This document shows, in pieces, positions 1-8,043 of a DNA stretch of 64,000 nt (the first letter of the stretch is position 1; each line of letters begins with the position of its first letter). The translations under genes and the position numbers were made by a program. The notes below the pieces were generated by a model that did no database searches, was not told the origin of the DNA, and saw only the letters and a list, made by a program, of their open reading frames with translations. Source of the stretch: Acidobacteriota bacterium (GTDB lineage: Bacteria > Acidobacteriota > Blastocatellia > Pyrinomonadales > Pyrinomonadaceae). The DNA lies in contig JAFDVK010000053.1 in assembly GCA_018269005.1 (NCBI GenBank), forward strand, positions 278,687 to 342,686. Direction: 5' to 3'.

Positions 1-466
1 TAAATGGTGTTGACGCATCCGCGGTCTGCAGAATGACGCCGTCGGTGGTGATTCCGAAATGGTGCGTTCCTGTTGCGGTAACACCGGTCGGCGAAAGCGG
101 GTAGCCGATGAATACAAATGTAGCGGGAGCCGACGGGGTTGAGGCCGTCCGTCCTCCGATATACTGAAAGCCGCTCTTAGAGCCGCTTCCGAGAGATCCG
201 TCGACCAGGTTTACGTTTGCTGCAGCCAAGGCTGCAAGACCGGTGTTGTCCAACGAGCCCGCGCTACCCGCGTAGTCGCCTGCTCCGTAGGTTGCGGCAT
301 AGGTCATCTGTGCGCCATGAAGAGTGCGAAGCGACGAAATTGCAGAGCCGTCATTCGCTGCCCGGCGCGACGCGAGAAGGTTGGGGATTGCGATCGCAGC
401 GATGATGCCGATGATCACGACGACGATCAAGAGTTCGATAAGCGAGAAGCCTTTTTGATTTTTCAT
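1..466 (-). CDS. pilA: Type IV pilin, PilA-like (3' end beyond window)
   Basis: This open frame starts at the ATG read from 466-464 and stays open to the window edge, giving about 155 residues without a stop. It begins MKNQKGFSLIELLIVVVIIG, a class III signal peptide cut after Gly by prepilin peptidase, with the Phe+1 and Glu+5 of a type IVa pilin and a hydrophobic assembly helix. It is a close paralogue of the pilin at 1070-1600, sharing the GSAxSSLRTxHGAQMTYAATYGAG region. It is the last visible gene of the pilS-pilR-pilin-pilin series and has its own sigma-54 promoter match at 532-546. No strong Shine-Dalgarno site is visible. It could be a minor pilin, but its size and similarity suggest a major-pilin paralogue. 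Confidence 0.93.
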   Translation of the reverse strand, partial: MKNQKGFSLIELLIVVVIIGIIAAIAIPNLLASRRAANDGSAISSLRTLHGAQMTYAATYGAGDYAGSAGSLDNTGLAALAAANVNLVDGSLGSGSKSGFQYIGGRTASTPSAPATFVFIGYPLSPTGVTATGTHHFGITTDGVILQTADASTPF

Positions 467-531
467 TTGTTTGTCCAAAGTTTCTAATGTGCGGAAAGGC
501 TCCACACCTCTCCAAGAACGGTTCGATACTT

Positions 532-546
532 ACAAGAGCTGTGCCA
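532..546 (-). promoter_or_regulatory. Sigma-54 promoter of the distal pilin gene
   Basis: Read on the minus strand the site is TGGCACAGCTCTTGT, which matches the sigma-54 consensus TGGCAC-N5-TTGC at all fixed positions except the final C, here T. GG and the G of TTG have the required spacing. It lies about 66 bases upstream of the pilin start at 466, and PilR-type activators act on such promoters. Confidence 0.8.
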
Positions 547-773
547 AAGATCATTCGCCTTCAGGATGTCGCCTTAAATCAAGTGATAGTAAGAGCTTAG
601 AGGAATATACGTCATAGCCGGCCGATCGGTGTAAACGATCATGCAGGCCTGGTGTTACATTTTTTGCAACAGTCGCTCTCGCAAAAAATGATAGCTTTGC
701 TCCGGAATAAAGGCCGACTAAGAGGTCATATCAGAAGTTCGACGCGAGATTGAACAATTTGATATTTGGATCT

Positions 774-938
774 AGCTCCGTTAGGAGCGGAATATTTGTA
801 GCAGGCGGAACGCAGCGATTCGTCAAGCTCCGTTAGAAGCGGCATCTTGTTGTTTGCAATCCGTTGGTGTCGCCCCTAGCGGGGCTTAACCTCTCTGTTG
901 TATTCATGATCTACAAACATTTCACTCCTAGCGGAGCT
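774..938. repeat. Dispersed palindromic repeat cluster
   Basis: Two short inverted repeats (AGCTCCGTTAGGAGCG and AGCTCCGTTAGAAGCG), one CGCCCC-TAGC-GGGGC palindrome and one CTACAAACATTTCACTCC-type unit occur in 165 bases. They are divergent copies of the motifs tandemly arranged at 22802-23168. They may be REP-like mobile palindromes; no transposase is present in the window. Confidence 0.7.
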
Positions 939-1004
939 GCGATCGGGCGCGGAAGGCGGAATGAGGAATGGATGAACAACGAACAACGAACCATGCATTC
1001 GAGC

Positions 1005-1040
1005 GCAAAAGAAAAGAGGCTGTCTTTTGAGGCAGCCTCT
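1005..1040 (-). terminator. Rho-independent terminator of the proximal pilin
   Basis: An 8-bp perfect stem, AGAGGCTG at 1015-1022 pairing with CAGCCTCT at 1033-1040, is followed on the minus strand by TTTTCTTTT. It begins 30 bases after the stop of the pilin at 1070, so the two pilins are probably separate transcripts. Confidence 0.85.
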
Positions 1041-1069
1041 CTAGTCCATAGACCGATTTTAGTCGATCA

Positions 1070-1600
1070 TTAGTTACCCATAACCGTACCACCCGTGACC
1101 GAGCAGCCTGATGCACAGCTGAATGTAAGAGCTGTTGCCGCAGGGCTGTTCAGGATGACACCGTCAGTAGCGATACCGAAGTTACGCGTACCGGTTGCGG
1201 TAACACCCGAAGCCGACTGCGGAACGGCACCGAACACGAATGTTGCAGGAGCGCTCGGGCTAGCCGTGCTAGCCTGACCCGTGAACGTGTAACCGCTCTT
1301 TGAACCGCTGCCGAGGCTGCCGTCAACAAGGTTGACACCCGAAGCGGCCATTGCAACGAGGCCTGTGTTATCCATAGCAGCCGTCGAACCGGCGTACTGA
1401 CCTGCACCATAGGTTGCAGCGTAGGTCATCTGAGCACCATGAGCGGTGCGGAGCGAAGAAACGGCCGAGCCCTCGTTAGCTGAACGACGTGCAGCGAGGA
1501 GGTTCGGGATAGCGATAGCAGCGATGATGCCGATGATAACAACGACGATCAAGAGTTCGATAAGCGAGAAGCCCTTTTGGTTTTTCATTTTGTTTTTCAC
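1070..1600 (-). CDS. pilA: Type IV pilin major subunit, PilA-like
   Basis: The product (176 residues from a GTG, or 172 from the internal ATG at 1588) starts KNQKGFSLIELLIVVVIIG. This is a prepilin leader with cleavage after Gly, Phe+1, Glu+5 and a hydrophobic N-terminal helix. A Ser/Ala/Thr-rich globular head follows, with a late Cys pair (TFSCASGCSV) that probably forms the D-loop disulfide. An AGGAG stands 3 bases before the GTG and 15 before the ATG, so the start is uncertain. A sigma-54 promoter lies at 1657-1671, a terminator follows the gene and pilR/pilS lie just upstream, which indicates control by PilSR. A second pilin follows downstream. Confidence 0.95.
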   Translation of the reverse strand: MKNKMKNQKGFSLIELLIVVVIIGIIAAIAIPNLLAARRSANEGSAVSSLRTAHGAQMTYAATYGAGQYAGSTAAMDNTGLVAMAASGVNLVDGSLGSGSKSGYTFTGQASTASPSAPATFVFGAVPQSASGVTATGTRNFGIATDGVILNSPAATALTFSCASGCSVTGGTVMGN

Positions 1601-1656
1601 AATCTCCTAAAAATGTTGAAAAGTCTTACGTACCTTTCCCAGGCAGTGGTGTAGAT

Positions 1657-1671
1657 ACAAGGGGCGTGCCA
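1657..1671 (-). promoter_or_regulatory. Sigma-54 promoter of the pilin gene
   Basis: On the minus strand the sequence is TGGCACGCCCCTTGT. This is TGGCACG-N4-TTGC with only the last C changed to T, an almost perfect -24/-12 element. It sits 57 bases upstream of the GTG start. With pilR encoding a sigma-54 activator immediately upstream, this is the expected PilR target promoter. Confidence 0.88.
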
Positions 1672-1852
1672 AAAGGAAAGTACGGGGTTAAGGAAGTTCG
1701 TAGAGTATTGAGTTTATTGAGTTTAGATGGGTTAGTGGAGGCGAGTCGATTCGGCAATTGGGGTTGAACGCCGTTAGGAAAGTGGTCAAATTAACGGAAA
1801 ATGGCATTCGATGGGTGACAAAAAGTGTGAATTTGGGTCTTGTGAGTCTATC

Positions 1853-1911
1853 GAGTCTATCGAGTCGTCGGAGTCGCATCTGTCGGCAGACTCCGCAGAC
1901 TCGATAGACTC
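1853..1911. repeat. Long inverted repeat at the pilR 3' end
   Basis: GAGTCTATCGAGTC at 1853-1866 is perfectly complementary to GACTCGATAGACTC at 1898-1911, and an inner CGGAGTC/GACTCCG pair extends the hairpin. The left arm also repeats directly at 1844-1857. The structure touches the pilR stop. It has no U-tract on the minus strand, so it may be a 3' mRNA stabiliser or rho-assisted terminator rather than a classical terminator. Confidence 0.6.
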
Positions 1912-3303
1912 CTACGAGCTTCGCATCTGCGCGGAGAGTTCGCGGATGTTGTGTTTGTCGAGCAGGTGGCGGAGCGAACGGACTGGCATCTTGAGGAGAT
2001 CAGCGGCTTTCGTCTGGTTGCCGCCGCATTGTTTCAGAGCCTCGACGACGTAGGTCTTTTCGAGGTTGTCGAGATGAGCGGAGAGGTCGATACCATCCTC
2101 GGGAAGCTCGAATTCGGAGCGAATGCGGTCGGGGTTGTAATTCGTTATATGGGTCGGAAGGCGTTCGGGCTGGATCGCGTCGGTGCGTTCCAAGGCAACG
2201 GCGCGCTCGATCGTGTGCTCAAGTTCGCGGACGTTTCCGTGCCACGCATAATTCTCAAGCATTTCCAGAGTGTTCGGCGAAACTCCGATCGTGCGGCCCG
2301 TCATCTCGGCGAATTTCGCGACAAAATGATCGACGAGCATCGGGATATCGTCGCGGCGTTCTCTGAGCGGCGGCAATTCGATCGGAATGACGGAGATGCG
2401 ATAAAAGAGATCTTCGCGGAAGGTTCCTTCGTCGGACATCTTACGGAGATCGCGATTCGTGGCGCCGATGACCCGCGCGTTGACGGCGATCTCTTCGTGA
2501 GCGCCGACAGGACGAACGCGTTTTTCCTGCAGCACGCGCAGAAGTTTCACCTGCATCGCGAGCGACATCTCGCCGATCTCATCAAGAAATATCGTGCCGT
2601 TGTTTGCGGCTTCGAAAAGGCCTTTGCGGTTAGTGTTCGCGCCCGTGAACGAACCTTTTACATAACCAAATAGTTCGCTTTCAAGAAGTGTTTCTGTAAA
2701 AGCGCCGCAGTTTATCGAAACAAAAGGCTTTTCGGCACGCGGGCTCAGATCGTGTATCGCTCGGGCAACGAGTTCTTTGCCGGTTCCGCTTTCGCCAAAA
2801 ATAAGGACAGTCGATGGAACTTCCGCAACGGTCTCGATCATCTGGAAGATCGCCTGCATCTTCGCCGAACTTCCCACGATGTTCCTGACGCTGCCGCGTT
2901 CCCGCTGAGCTCGTTTGAACGCACGATTCTCAACGATAAGCTGCTGCTTCTCGATAACCTTTCGGACGATGAGCTTCAATTCCTCGACATCGAACGGTTT
3001 TTCGATGAAATCTTCAGCGCCGAGCTTGAACGCCTCGCGGGCGTTTTCGACAGAAGAGAACGCGGTCATCAGGATCAGCCCGAGGTCAAGCTGCGTCTCG
3101 CGTATCGCACGGAGCATCTCGATGCCCGTCATGTCAGGCATTTTTACATCCGAGATGACAACATCTGCGGGTTCGGCTTCGAGAGCCTCGAGGCCCTCGC
3201 GTCCGTTACGCGCGGTACGAACCGCGTGGCCGTCGAGCTCAAAGACATGCGTCAATAGCTGTCGGTAACTTTGCTCGTCGTCAACGATGAGGATCTTTGC
3301 CAT
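1912..3303 (-). CDS. pilR: Sigma-54 dependent response regulator, PilR-like
   Basis: The 463-residue product begins [10 protein letters not shown] and has the NtrC layout. A receiver domain (about 1-120) carries the phospho-acceptor Asp near residue 52 (VISDVKMPD). An AAA+ domain has Walker A GESGTGKE (about 170-177), the sigma-54 contact loop GSFTGA (217-222, a mild GAFTGA variant) and Walker B FLDE (239-242). A Fis-type helix-turn-helix closes the protein. A longer TTG-started reading frame exists, but the receiver domain starts at this ATG. It follows the sensor kinase pilS by 70 bases and precedes two pilin genes with sigma-54 promoters, so a PilR role is well supported by context. Confidence 0.93.
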   Translation of the reverse strand: MAKILIVDDEQSYRQLLTHVFELDGHAVRTARNGREGLEALEAEPADVVISDVKMPDMTGIEMLRAIRETQLDLGLILMTAFSSVENAREAFKLGAEDFIEKPFDVEELKLIVRKVIEKQQLIVENRAFKRAQRERGSVRNIVGSSAKMQAIFQMIETVAEVPSTVLIFGESGTGKELVARAIHDLSPRAEKPFVSINCGAFTETLLESELFGYVKGSFTGANTNRKGLFEAANNGTIFLDEIGEMSLAMQVKLLRVLQEKRVRPVGAHEEIAVNARVIGATNRDLRKMSDEGTFREDLFYRISVIPIELPPLRERRDDIPMLVDHFVAKFAEMTGRTIGVSPNTLEMLENYAWHGNVRELEHTIERAVALERTDAIQPERLPTHITNYNPDRIRSEFELPEDGIDLSAHLDNLEKTYVVEALKQCGGNQTKAADLLKMPVRSLRHLLDKHNIRELSAQMRSS

Positions 3304-3373
3304 TCTTTGTCTTAAATGCGGCCGCGGGGAATCGCAAATAGCGGCCAATGTCATTATCTCACAAAACGGTGCA

Positions 3374-5131
3374 TTAGCGGTCAACTGAAGTTTGATCTTC
3401 TTTCTGCACCTTCAGGAATTTGTTCAGATGCGGATTCGGCGGGTCGGATTCGTGCTTTTGCACGGCCGGCAAAGGTTTGCTGTCTGTCGGAAGATCGATG
3501 ACGATCGTCGTGCCCTTGTTCTCCAGAGAGCGTACGCTGATCGTCCCGAAGTGATCGCGAACGATCTGATAAACGATCGAAAGGCCAAGTCCGGTTCCGC
3601 CGGTACGCGAGCTCGAGAACGGTTCGAATAATCGTTCGACCTGTTCGGGCGGCATTCCGCAGCCCGTGTCAGCAAATGAGATGCGAATCCGGTTATCAAG
3701 GATCTTCTCGATCGAGACAGTCAGCTTTCCGCCGTCAGGCATCGCAAGCATGGCGTTTCGGCTAAGATTCCAAAAGATCTGCTTTAGCTGCGAAGCATCA
3801 CCGGACATTGTTATTGGCGTATCGCCAGCCGCATCAATGATCTCATGCCGATCGTTCACGTCGGGGCCGTGTCTCAAGAGCATCAAGGTCTCCCGCAAAA
3901 CCTCGTGAATGTCCACGTCTGCGAACTCGGCGGTCGCGGGCCGTGCATAACTCAAGAAGTTCGTAATGATCCCGTTAAGTCGATCAGACTCCTTAAGAAT
4001 GATGTCCATTAGACCAGCCTGCGAAGAACCGGCTTGCGTTGACGATTCGAGTACTTGTATAGCACCGCGCATCGCCCCGAGCGGATTTCGGATCTCGTGA
4101 GCAAGTCCTGCCGCGACTCTTCCTACCGCGGCAAGGCGATCTTTTCGACGAACATTCTCCTCCATCGAACGGATCTGCGTTACGTCCTGAAAGGTGATGA
4201 TAAGGCCCGAAGCCTCGCCTTCACGCGAATACAGATGTGCGATGCTGTATCCGACGCGGACAAGAAAGCCTTCGGGCGTCGATAACTCGGTCTCAAACCG
4301 CGGAGCCTGCTCGCCGGCGCTTGCCGCTCCGATCGACATTGCGATCGGACCGCGAATATCCCCAAAAATGACCGCGATATTCTCGCCGGTAACCTGATCG
4401 GCGTGATGGCCTGTGATCTCGGCGGCGGCGGCGTTGAACGTAAATATCGTTCCGTCGAGGTCGGTAGTTATGAGGCCGGAGCGAATAGATTCAATTATCC
4501 TTTCGTGCAGGAGACGAAGGCTGGCCAGCGTCTTCGCCGTTTCGCGAAGTTCTTCGCCCGAGGAATGCCGATCCGAGAGCCGCGATGCGAGCAGCCCGAC
4601 GACCAGGAACGCGACTACGTGAAAGCTTACGATCTGAACGAATTTGCCGGGCGGCTGAGCGACCCCGCTGGAATCAATAATGCCGCCCGCGACAAGCGCC
4701 GACATTGTGACAAAGGCCGCAGAGCAGAACATCGCCATCAAGAGCGTTGCCAGCGGTCTTAGGAAGAAACTGCCGACTCCGATGATAACGATGTAGAGCG
4801 TGATATACGGCGAGGAAAGGTCGCCCGTCCGCCACACAAGCCATGTAGTCAATAAAACGTCGAGGATGAACTGCACCCTTAACTGCCAGGCGATCGATCG
4901 GCTTAGCCGCAGCAGAAAGAAATATACGATCGTAAGGCCGACCGATATCACAAAGACGAGAAGCAGGCCGTCAGGCAGGTTTTCGTAGCTTAGACGAAGC
5001 GTTCCGCTATGCCACACCCAACTCGCAACGAGCAGTACGAAAATAACGACGAGCCGACCGATTATCAGGGTCTGGACCCGAGCGACCTTTCCGCTATTGG
5101 CTGGAACTGAATTTTCGTCTAAACTCGTCAT
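3374..5131 (-). CDS. pilS: Membrane sensor histidine kinase, PilS-like
   Basis: This is a 585-residue kinase. About six hydrophobic segments fill residues 20-190, as in PilS. A PAS-like region (about 215-330) comes next, then a HisKA box LAHEIRNPLG with the phosphorylated His. The HATPase domain has N box NLSRNAML, G1 FADTGCGMP and G2 GGTGLGLSI. It stands directly upstream of pilR and should phosphorylate PilR and control pilin transcription; in other bacteria PilS senses PilA in the membrane. It is divergent from the cupin gene, with only 22 bases between the starts, so the promoters overlap or are very compact. Confidence 0.92.
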   Translation of the reverse strand: MTSLDENSVPANSGKVARVQTLIIGRLVVIFVLLVASWVWHSGTLRLSYENLPDGLLLVFVISVGLTIVYFFLLRLSRSIAWQLRVQFILDVLLTTWLVWRTGDLSSPYITLYIVIIGVGSFFLRPLATLLMAMFCSAAFVTMSALVAGGIIDSSGVAQPPGKFVQIVSFHVVAFLVVGLLASRLSDRHSSGEELRETAKTLASLRLLHERIIESIRSGLITTDLDGTIFTFNAAAAEITGHHADQVTGENIAVIFGDIRGPIAMSIGAASAGEQAPRFETELSTPEGFLVRVGYSIAHLYSREGEASGLIITFQDVTQIRSMEENVRRKDRLAAVGRVAAGLAHEIRNPLGAMRGAIQVLESSTQAGSSQAGLMDIILKESDRLNGIITNFLSYARPATAEFADVDIHEVLRETLMLLRHGPDVNDRHEIIDAAGDTPITMSGDASQLKQIFWNLSRNAMLAMPDGGKLTVSIEKILDNRIRISFADTGCGMPPEQVERLFEPFSSSRTGGTGLGLSIVYQIVRDHFGTISVRSLENKGTTIVIDLPTDSKPLPAVQKHESDPPNPHLNKFLKVQKEDQTSVDR

Positions 5132-5153
5132 CTAATAGCCGAGGAATTCAAAT

Positions 5154-5516
5154 ATGGCAGAGATGGAAAACTCTTCGCGTTTTGAAGCTCGCCCATGGGG
5201 CACGTTCACGATCCTTGAAGAGCACGACACATATAAGGTCAAAAGGATCGAGGTTCTTCCGGGAAAACGCCTAAGTTACCAACGTCATAAGCAACGCAGC
5301 GAGCATTGGTTCGTCATTGCCGGGACGGCTAAAGTAACACTAAACGGGCGGGAAAGCCTTGTCAACGCACAAAACGCTGTCGATATTCCTGCGGGCACGG
5401 CCCACCGCGTCGAAAACCCGGACGCAGAGACCTTGGTCTTTATCGAAGTCCAGACCGGCACCTACTTTGGCGAGGACGATATAGAACGGCTTGAGGACGA
5501 CTTCGGCCGAGTTTAG
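5154..5516 (+). CDS. Single-domain cupin, mannose-6-phosphate isomerase type II-like
   Basis: The 120-residue protein matches the C-terminal cupin of type II phosphomannose isomerase / GDP-mannose pyrophosphorylase. It opens with RPWGTFTILE, carries metal-ligand motifs in SYQRHKQRSEHWFVIAG, and has a second cupin motif at DIPAGTAHRVENP. The standalone form may isomerise mannose-6-phosphate or a related sugar phosphate for surface polysaccharide synthesis. The LPS-core genes next door fit that role. An AGGA about ten bases upstream supports the start. Exact substrate is not shown by sequence. Confidence 0.85.
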   Translation: MAEMENSSRFEARPWGTFTILEEHDTYKVKRIEVLPGKRLSYQRHKQRSEHWFVIAGTAKVTLNGRESLVNAQNAVDIPAGTAHRVENPDAETLVFIEVQTGTYFGEDDIERLEDDFGRV

Positions 5517-6064
5517 TCCTGCAAGAATGTGACGATCTTCCGGGCGGCCTCACCAATGTTGTCCGCGATCAATGTTGGCAAAGATCCAAGTGTCTCTTTA
5601 TGCTCCATTCCGTAACCTGTTAAGACCAAGCAAGTTTTTAAGCCGGCATTGACCCCGGTTTGAATATCGAGATCTTTATCGCCGATGAACCACGAGCGCG
5701 AAAGGTCGATATTGTGTTCGCCTGCCGCGCGCTCGATCAATGCTGTGTTCGGCTTTCTGCAATCGCATCCGGCATCCGGCAGATGCGGACAATAATAAAA
5801 TCCGCGGATCAGACTGCCGAATTCTTCCCGCAACGCCTTATGAATATTCTGCATATCTTCGGCAGTGAATAGTCCGCGGCCGATACCGGATTGGTTCGTC
5901 ACGACAAATAGAAGAAAGCCGGCAGCGGAAAACTGCTCAAGAGCGGTCTTTGTGAACGGAAATATACGCAGGTCGTCAACCCGCGAAAGGAAGTTGACCT
6001 CTTCGATCAAGGTGCCGTCACGATCAAGGAATATCGCAGGAGTAAGCTGTTGTTGTTCAATCAT
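5513..6064 (-). CDS. gmhB: D-glycero-D-manno-heptose-1,7-bisphosphate 7-phosphatase
   Basis: This 183-residue HAD-family phosphatase has motif I FLDRDGTLIEE, motif II VVTNQSGIGRG, the Cys/His zinc loop CPHLPDAGCDCRKP and motif IV WFIGDKDLD. All are characteristic of GmhB, which removes the 7-phosphate during ADP-heptose synthesis for LPS inner core. Its start overlaps the end of the upstream heptosyltransferase gene by 8 bases, so they are co-translated. Its 3' end overlaps the convergent cupin gene by 4 bases. Confidence 0.93.
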   Translation of the reverse strand: MIEQQQLTPAIFLDRDGTLIEEVNFLSRVDDLRIFPFTKTALEQFSAAGFLLFVVTNQSGIGRGLFTAEDMQNIHKALREEFGSLIRGFYYCPHLPDAGCDCRKPNTALIERAAGEHNIDLSRSWFIGDKDLDIQTGVNAGLKTCLVLTGYGMEHKETLGSLPTLIADNIGEAARKIVTFLQD

Positions 6065-7088
6065 TTAGAGTTAGATAGTTAAGAATACGCTCGAAGATGA
6101 ATTCGGATGTGATGCCGGTCATGCATCGATGATCTATCGGGCATTCCCGCAGCATACACGGCGAACAATCTACGGGATGTGAGATAACCTCAGCATTCGG
6201 CGAGAGTGGCCGTGTTGTAACCGGATTCGTCGGCCCGAAGATGACGAATGTCTTTGTGCCGACCGCAGGTGCAATGTGTGCGAGCCCCATATCGTTCGAG
6301 ATCATTGCATCGCAGGCGGCGAGGACAGCGACCGCAGAGGCCAGCTCGGTCTTCCCTGATAGATCGATCAATTTTGCTTTGCTCAGCCCGACGACCTTTG
6401 CGGCGGTGGCTGATTCAGCCTTCGAGCCAAGTATGATAAGCGAAGCGTGGCCGTCCAGCATGTCGGCAAGACGGGCATAGCTCTCGGCAGGCCAGCGCTT
6501 GGCAAGCGAATTCTGCGACCCGACTCCGAGAGCGATCACCGGCCTTGAGAGATCAACGCCCTCGGTTGCCATGAACTGACGTGCTTCCGCGATCCTCTGA
6601 TCGGAAACGTTGAGCGTCGAATCAGGTTCACCGAAGATCGGTTCACGGCCGGTGATCCGTTTTATCGACTCCTTCACAAGTTCAAGGTAGTAGAACGACT
6701 CGTGAGCGCGATCTTTCCATTCGGGAACGGCTATCGGAGCGGTCAGGAGCAAGCCGCGAGCGTCCTTGTTATAGCCGATGCGGATCGGAATGCGCGAAAG
6801 GGCGACGGTGAGTGCCGATTCGAAGGAATTCGGAAACAAAATGACGGCGTCGTATGCATCTTCTTTCAGAAATTTTGAGTTGTCGAGTATATCGCGGACG
6901 CGCCATTTTGCCGGATCATAGGTGACGATCTCGTCAATAAAATCAGCGTCGCGAAAGAGCCCATCGGCCCAACTTCGCGAATGCAGTGTTATTTGATCGC
7001 TAGGAAACGCACGGCGAAGCTCGCGTAATGCCGGCACGGACATTACGGCGTCACCGATCCAATTTGCCGAGCGGACGAGTATCTTCAT
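6057..7088 (-). CDS. waaF: ADP-heptose:LPS heptosyltransferase (GT9)
   Basis: The 343-residue protein begins MKILVRSANWIGDAVMSVPAL, the N-terminal glycine-rich GD motif of glycosyltransferase family 9. The C-terminal part holds NDMGLAHIAPAVGTKTFVIFGPTNP, the donor-binding region of WaaF-type heptosyltransferases, followed by CSPCMLRECPIDHRCM as in WaaF. It adds heptose to the LPS core at the inner membrane. The start was placed at the ATG that overlaps the upstream epimerase stop in ATGA; a longer upstream frame merely reads through that gene. It lies between the epimerase and gmhB in one operon. Confidence 0.92.
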   Translation of the reverse strand: MKILVRSANWIGDAVMSVPALRELRRAFPSDQITLHSRSWADGLFRDADFIDEIVTYDPAKWRVRDILDNSKFLKEDAYDAVILFPNSFESALTVALSRIPIRIGYNKDARGLLLTAPIAVPEWKDRAHESFYYLELVKESIKRITGREPIFGEPDSTLNVSDQRIAEARQFMATEGVDLSRPVIALGVGSQNSLAKRWPAESYARLADMLDGHASLIILGSKAESATAAKVVGLSKAKLIDLSGKTELASAVAVLAACDAMISNDMGLAHIAPAVGTKTFVIFGPTNPVTTRPLSPNAEVISHPVDCSPCMLRECPIDHRCMTGITSEFIFERILNYLTLND

Positions 7089-7942
7089 TTTGCTGCGGTA
7101 CGAAAAAGCGTGGCAAGGCCGTCTTCGATCGAAACCTTCGGGCTCCACGCGAGTTCGTGGTCGATCAAACTTAGATCGGAAACGTAGTTCATTGGCGACG
7201 GGGCCGGCAAGACGGTCTCGCTGTCGATCGCTGCCTGCAGGCCGGAGACTTCCTCCATCTTTTCCACGAGTTCTTTCATCGAGACGGCATTCTTCCTGCC
7301 GCCGCCAAGATTGTACTTTCCGTGACGGACCGCTGATTCGAGGAAACTCTCGCACGCCGCCGAGATGTCGTCGACGTGGATAATATCCCGAACCGGACGC
7401 CCATCGGCGGGAAGTGCGATCGGTTCGCCCGAATTTATCGCCTCGGCGATCGCACCGACAAAGTTCGGCGAGTTTCCGTCGCTCGGCGGTGCATACGGTG
7501 TTGACAGGCGAAATATGCAGCTTCGGAATTCATTCGTGTTCGCATAGAGCTCGACATACCGTTCGGCAATATATTTGGACCACTCGTACGCGGTTTGCCC
7601 CATATAGTCGATGGGACACGTTTCCGGGACTTCCGAATATTGGTCGGCAACGCGTGCGTATATGTCTTTTGTTGACATAAAGATAAATGTGCTGCCTTTA
7701 CGCATTGCTTTAAGCAGCTTTCTGGTGCCGTCAACGTTTACATTCAGGGTATTTTCGGATCCGACGCCCGAACGATCGAGACTTGCCGCAAGATGGATGA
7801 CGACGTTGTAGGCTCCGGCCGCGCGAGCGTGTTCAACATTCAGAATATCCTTGCCGTGCCGTAGTGAGAGGTCGTCCGCCTTGAAATGCGAACGGATGTG
7901 CGTGCCCAAATAGCCGCTGCCGCCTGTAACAAGTATTTTCAC
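7085..7942 (-). CDS. NAD-dependent nucleotide-sugar epimerase/dehydratase (extended SDR)
   Basis: This is a 285-residue extended short-chain dehydrogenase with the Rossmann motif TGGSGYLG at residues 6-13, the active-site pair YEWSK (YxxxK), and a late DIIHVDDISAA segment typical of sugar epimerases. Given the coupled heptosyltransferase and gmhB downstream, it probably makes or modifies an activated sugar for LPS. It could be an ADP-heptose epimerase (HldD-like), but the HldD signature is not obvious. It ends in an ATGA overlap with the next gene. Confidence 0.85.
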   Translation of the reverse strand: MKILVTGGSGYLGTHIRSHFKADDLSLRHGKDILNVEHARAAGAYNVVIHLAASLDRSGVGSENTLNVNVDGTRKLLKAMRKGSTFIFMSTKDIYARVADQYSEVPETCPIDYMGQTAYEWSKYIAERYVELYANTNEFRSCIFRLSTPYAPPSDGNSPNFVGAIAEAINSGEPIALPADGRPVRDIIHVDDISAACESFLESAVRHGKYNLGGGRKNAVSMKELVEKMEEVSGLQAAIDSETVLPAPSPMNYVSDLSLIDHELAWSPKVSIEDGLATLFRTAAK

Positions 7943-8043
7943 AATTCAATTAGAAAGGATTATTTCCTCTACTTCAAGACCGTTGCGATGTAGTAAAATT
8001 AAAAGTCGGCCGCAGTTTGTGCCGCCCGCCGTTTCGCAGATCA

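Larger units (their letters stand above)
467..1004. other. Intergenic region with dispersed palindromic repeats
   Basis: No convincing gene lies between the two pilins. The segment holds the sigma-54 promoter of the downstream pilin (532-546) and, at 774-938, four degenerate members of the palindromic repeat families that form the big array at 22.7-23.2 kb. These are AGCTCCGTTAGGAGCGGAAT at 774, a similar unit at 826, the CGCCCCTAGCGGGGCT type near 871 and CTACAAACATTTCACTCC at 911. Confidence 0.7.
1601..1911. other. Intergenic region between pilR and pilin
   Basis: There is no gene here. The region holds the pilin's sigma-54 promoter (1657-1671), a short direct-repeat tract of the type TTGAGTTTATTGAGTTTA near 1703-1727, and a long hairpin at 1853-1911 that abuts the pilR stop codon. 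Confidence 0.6.
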
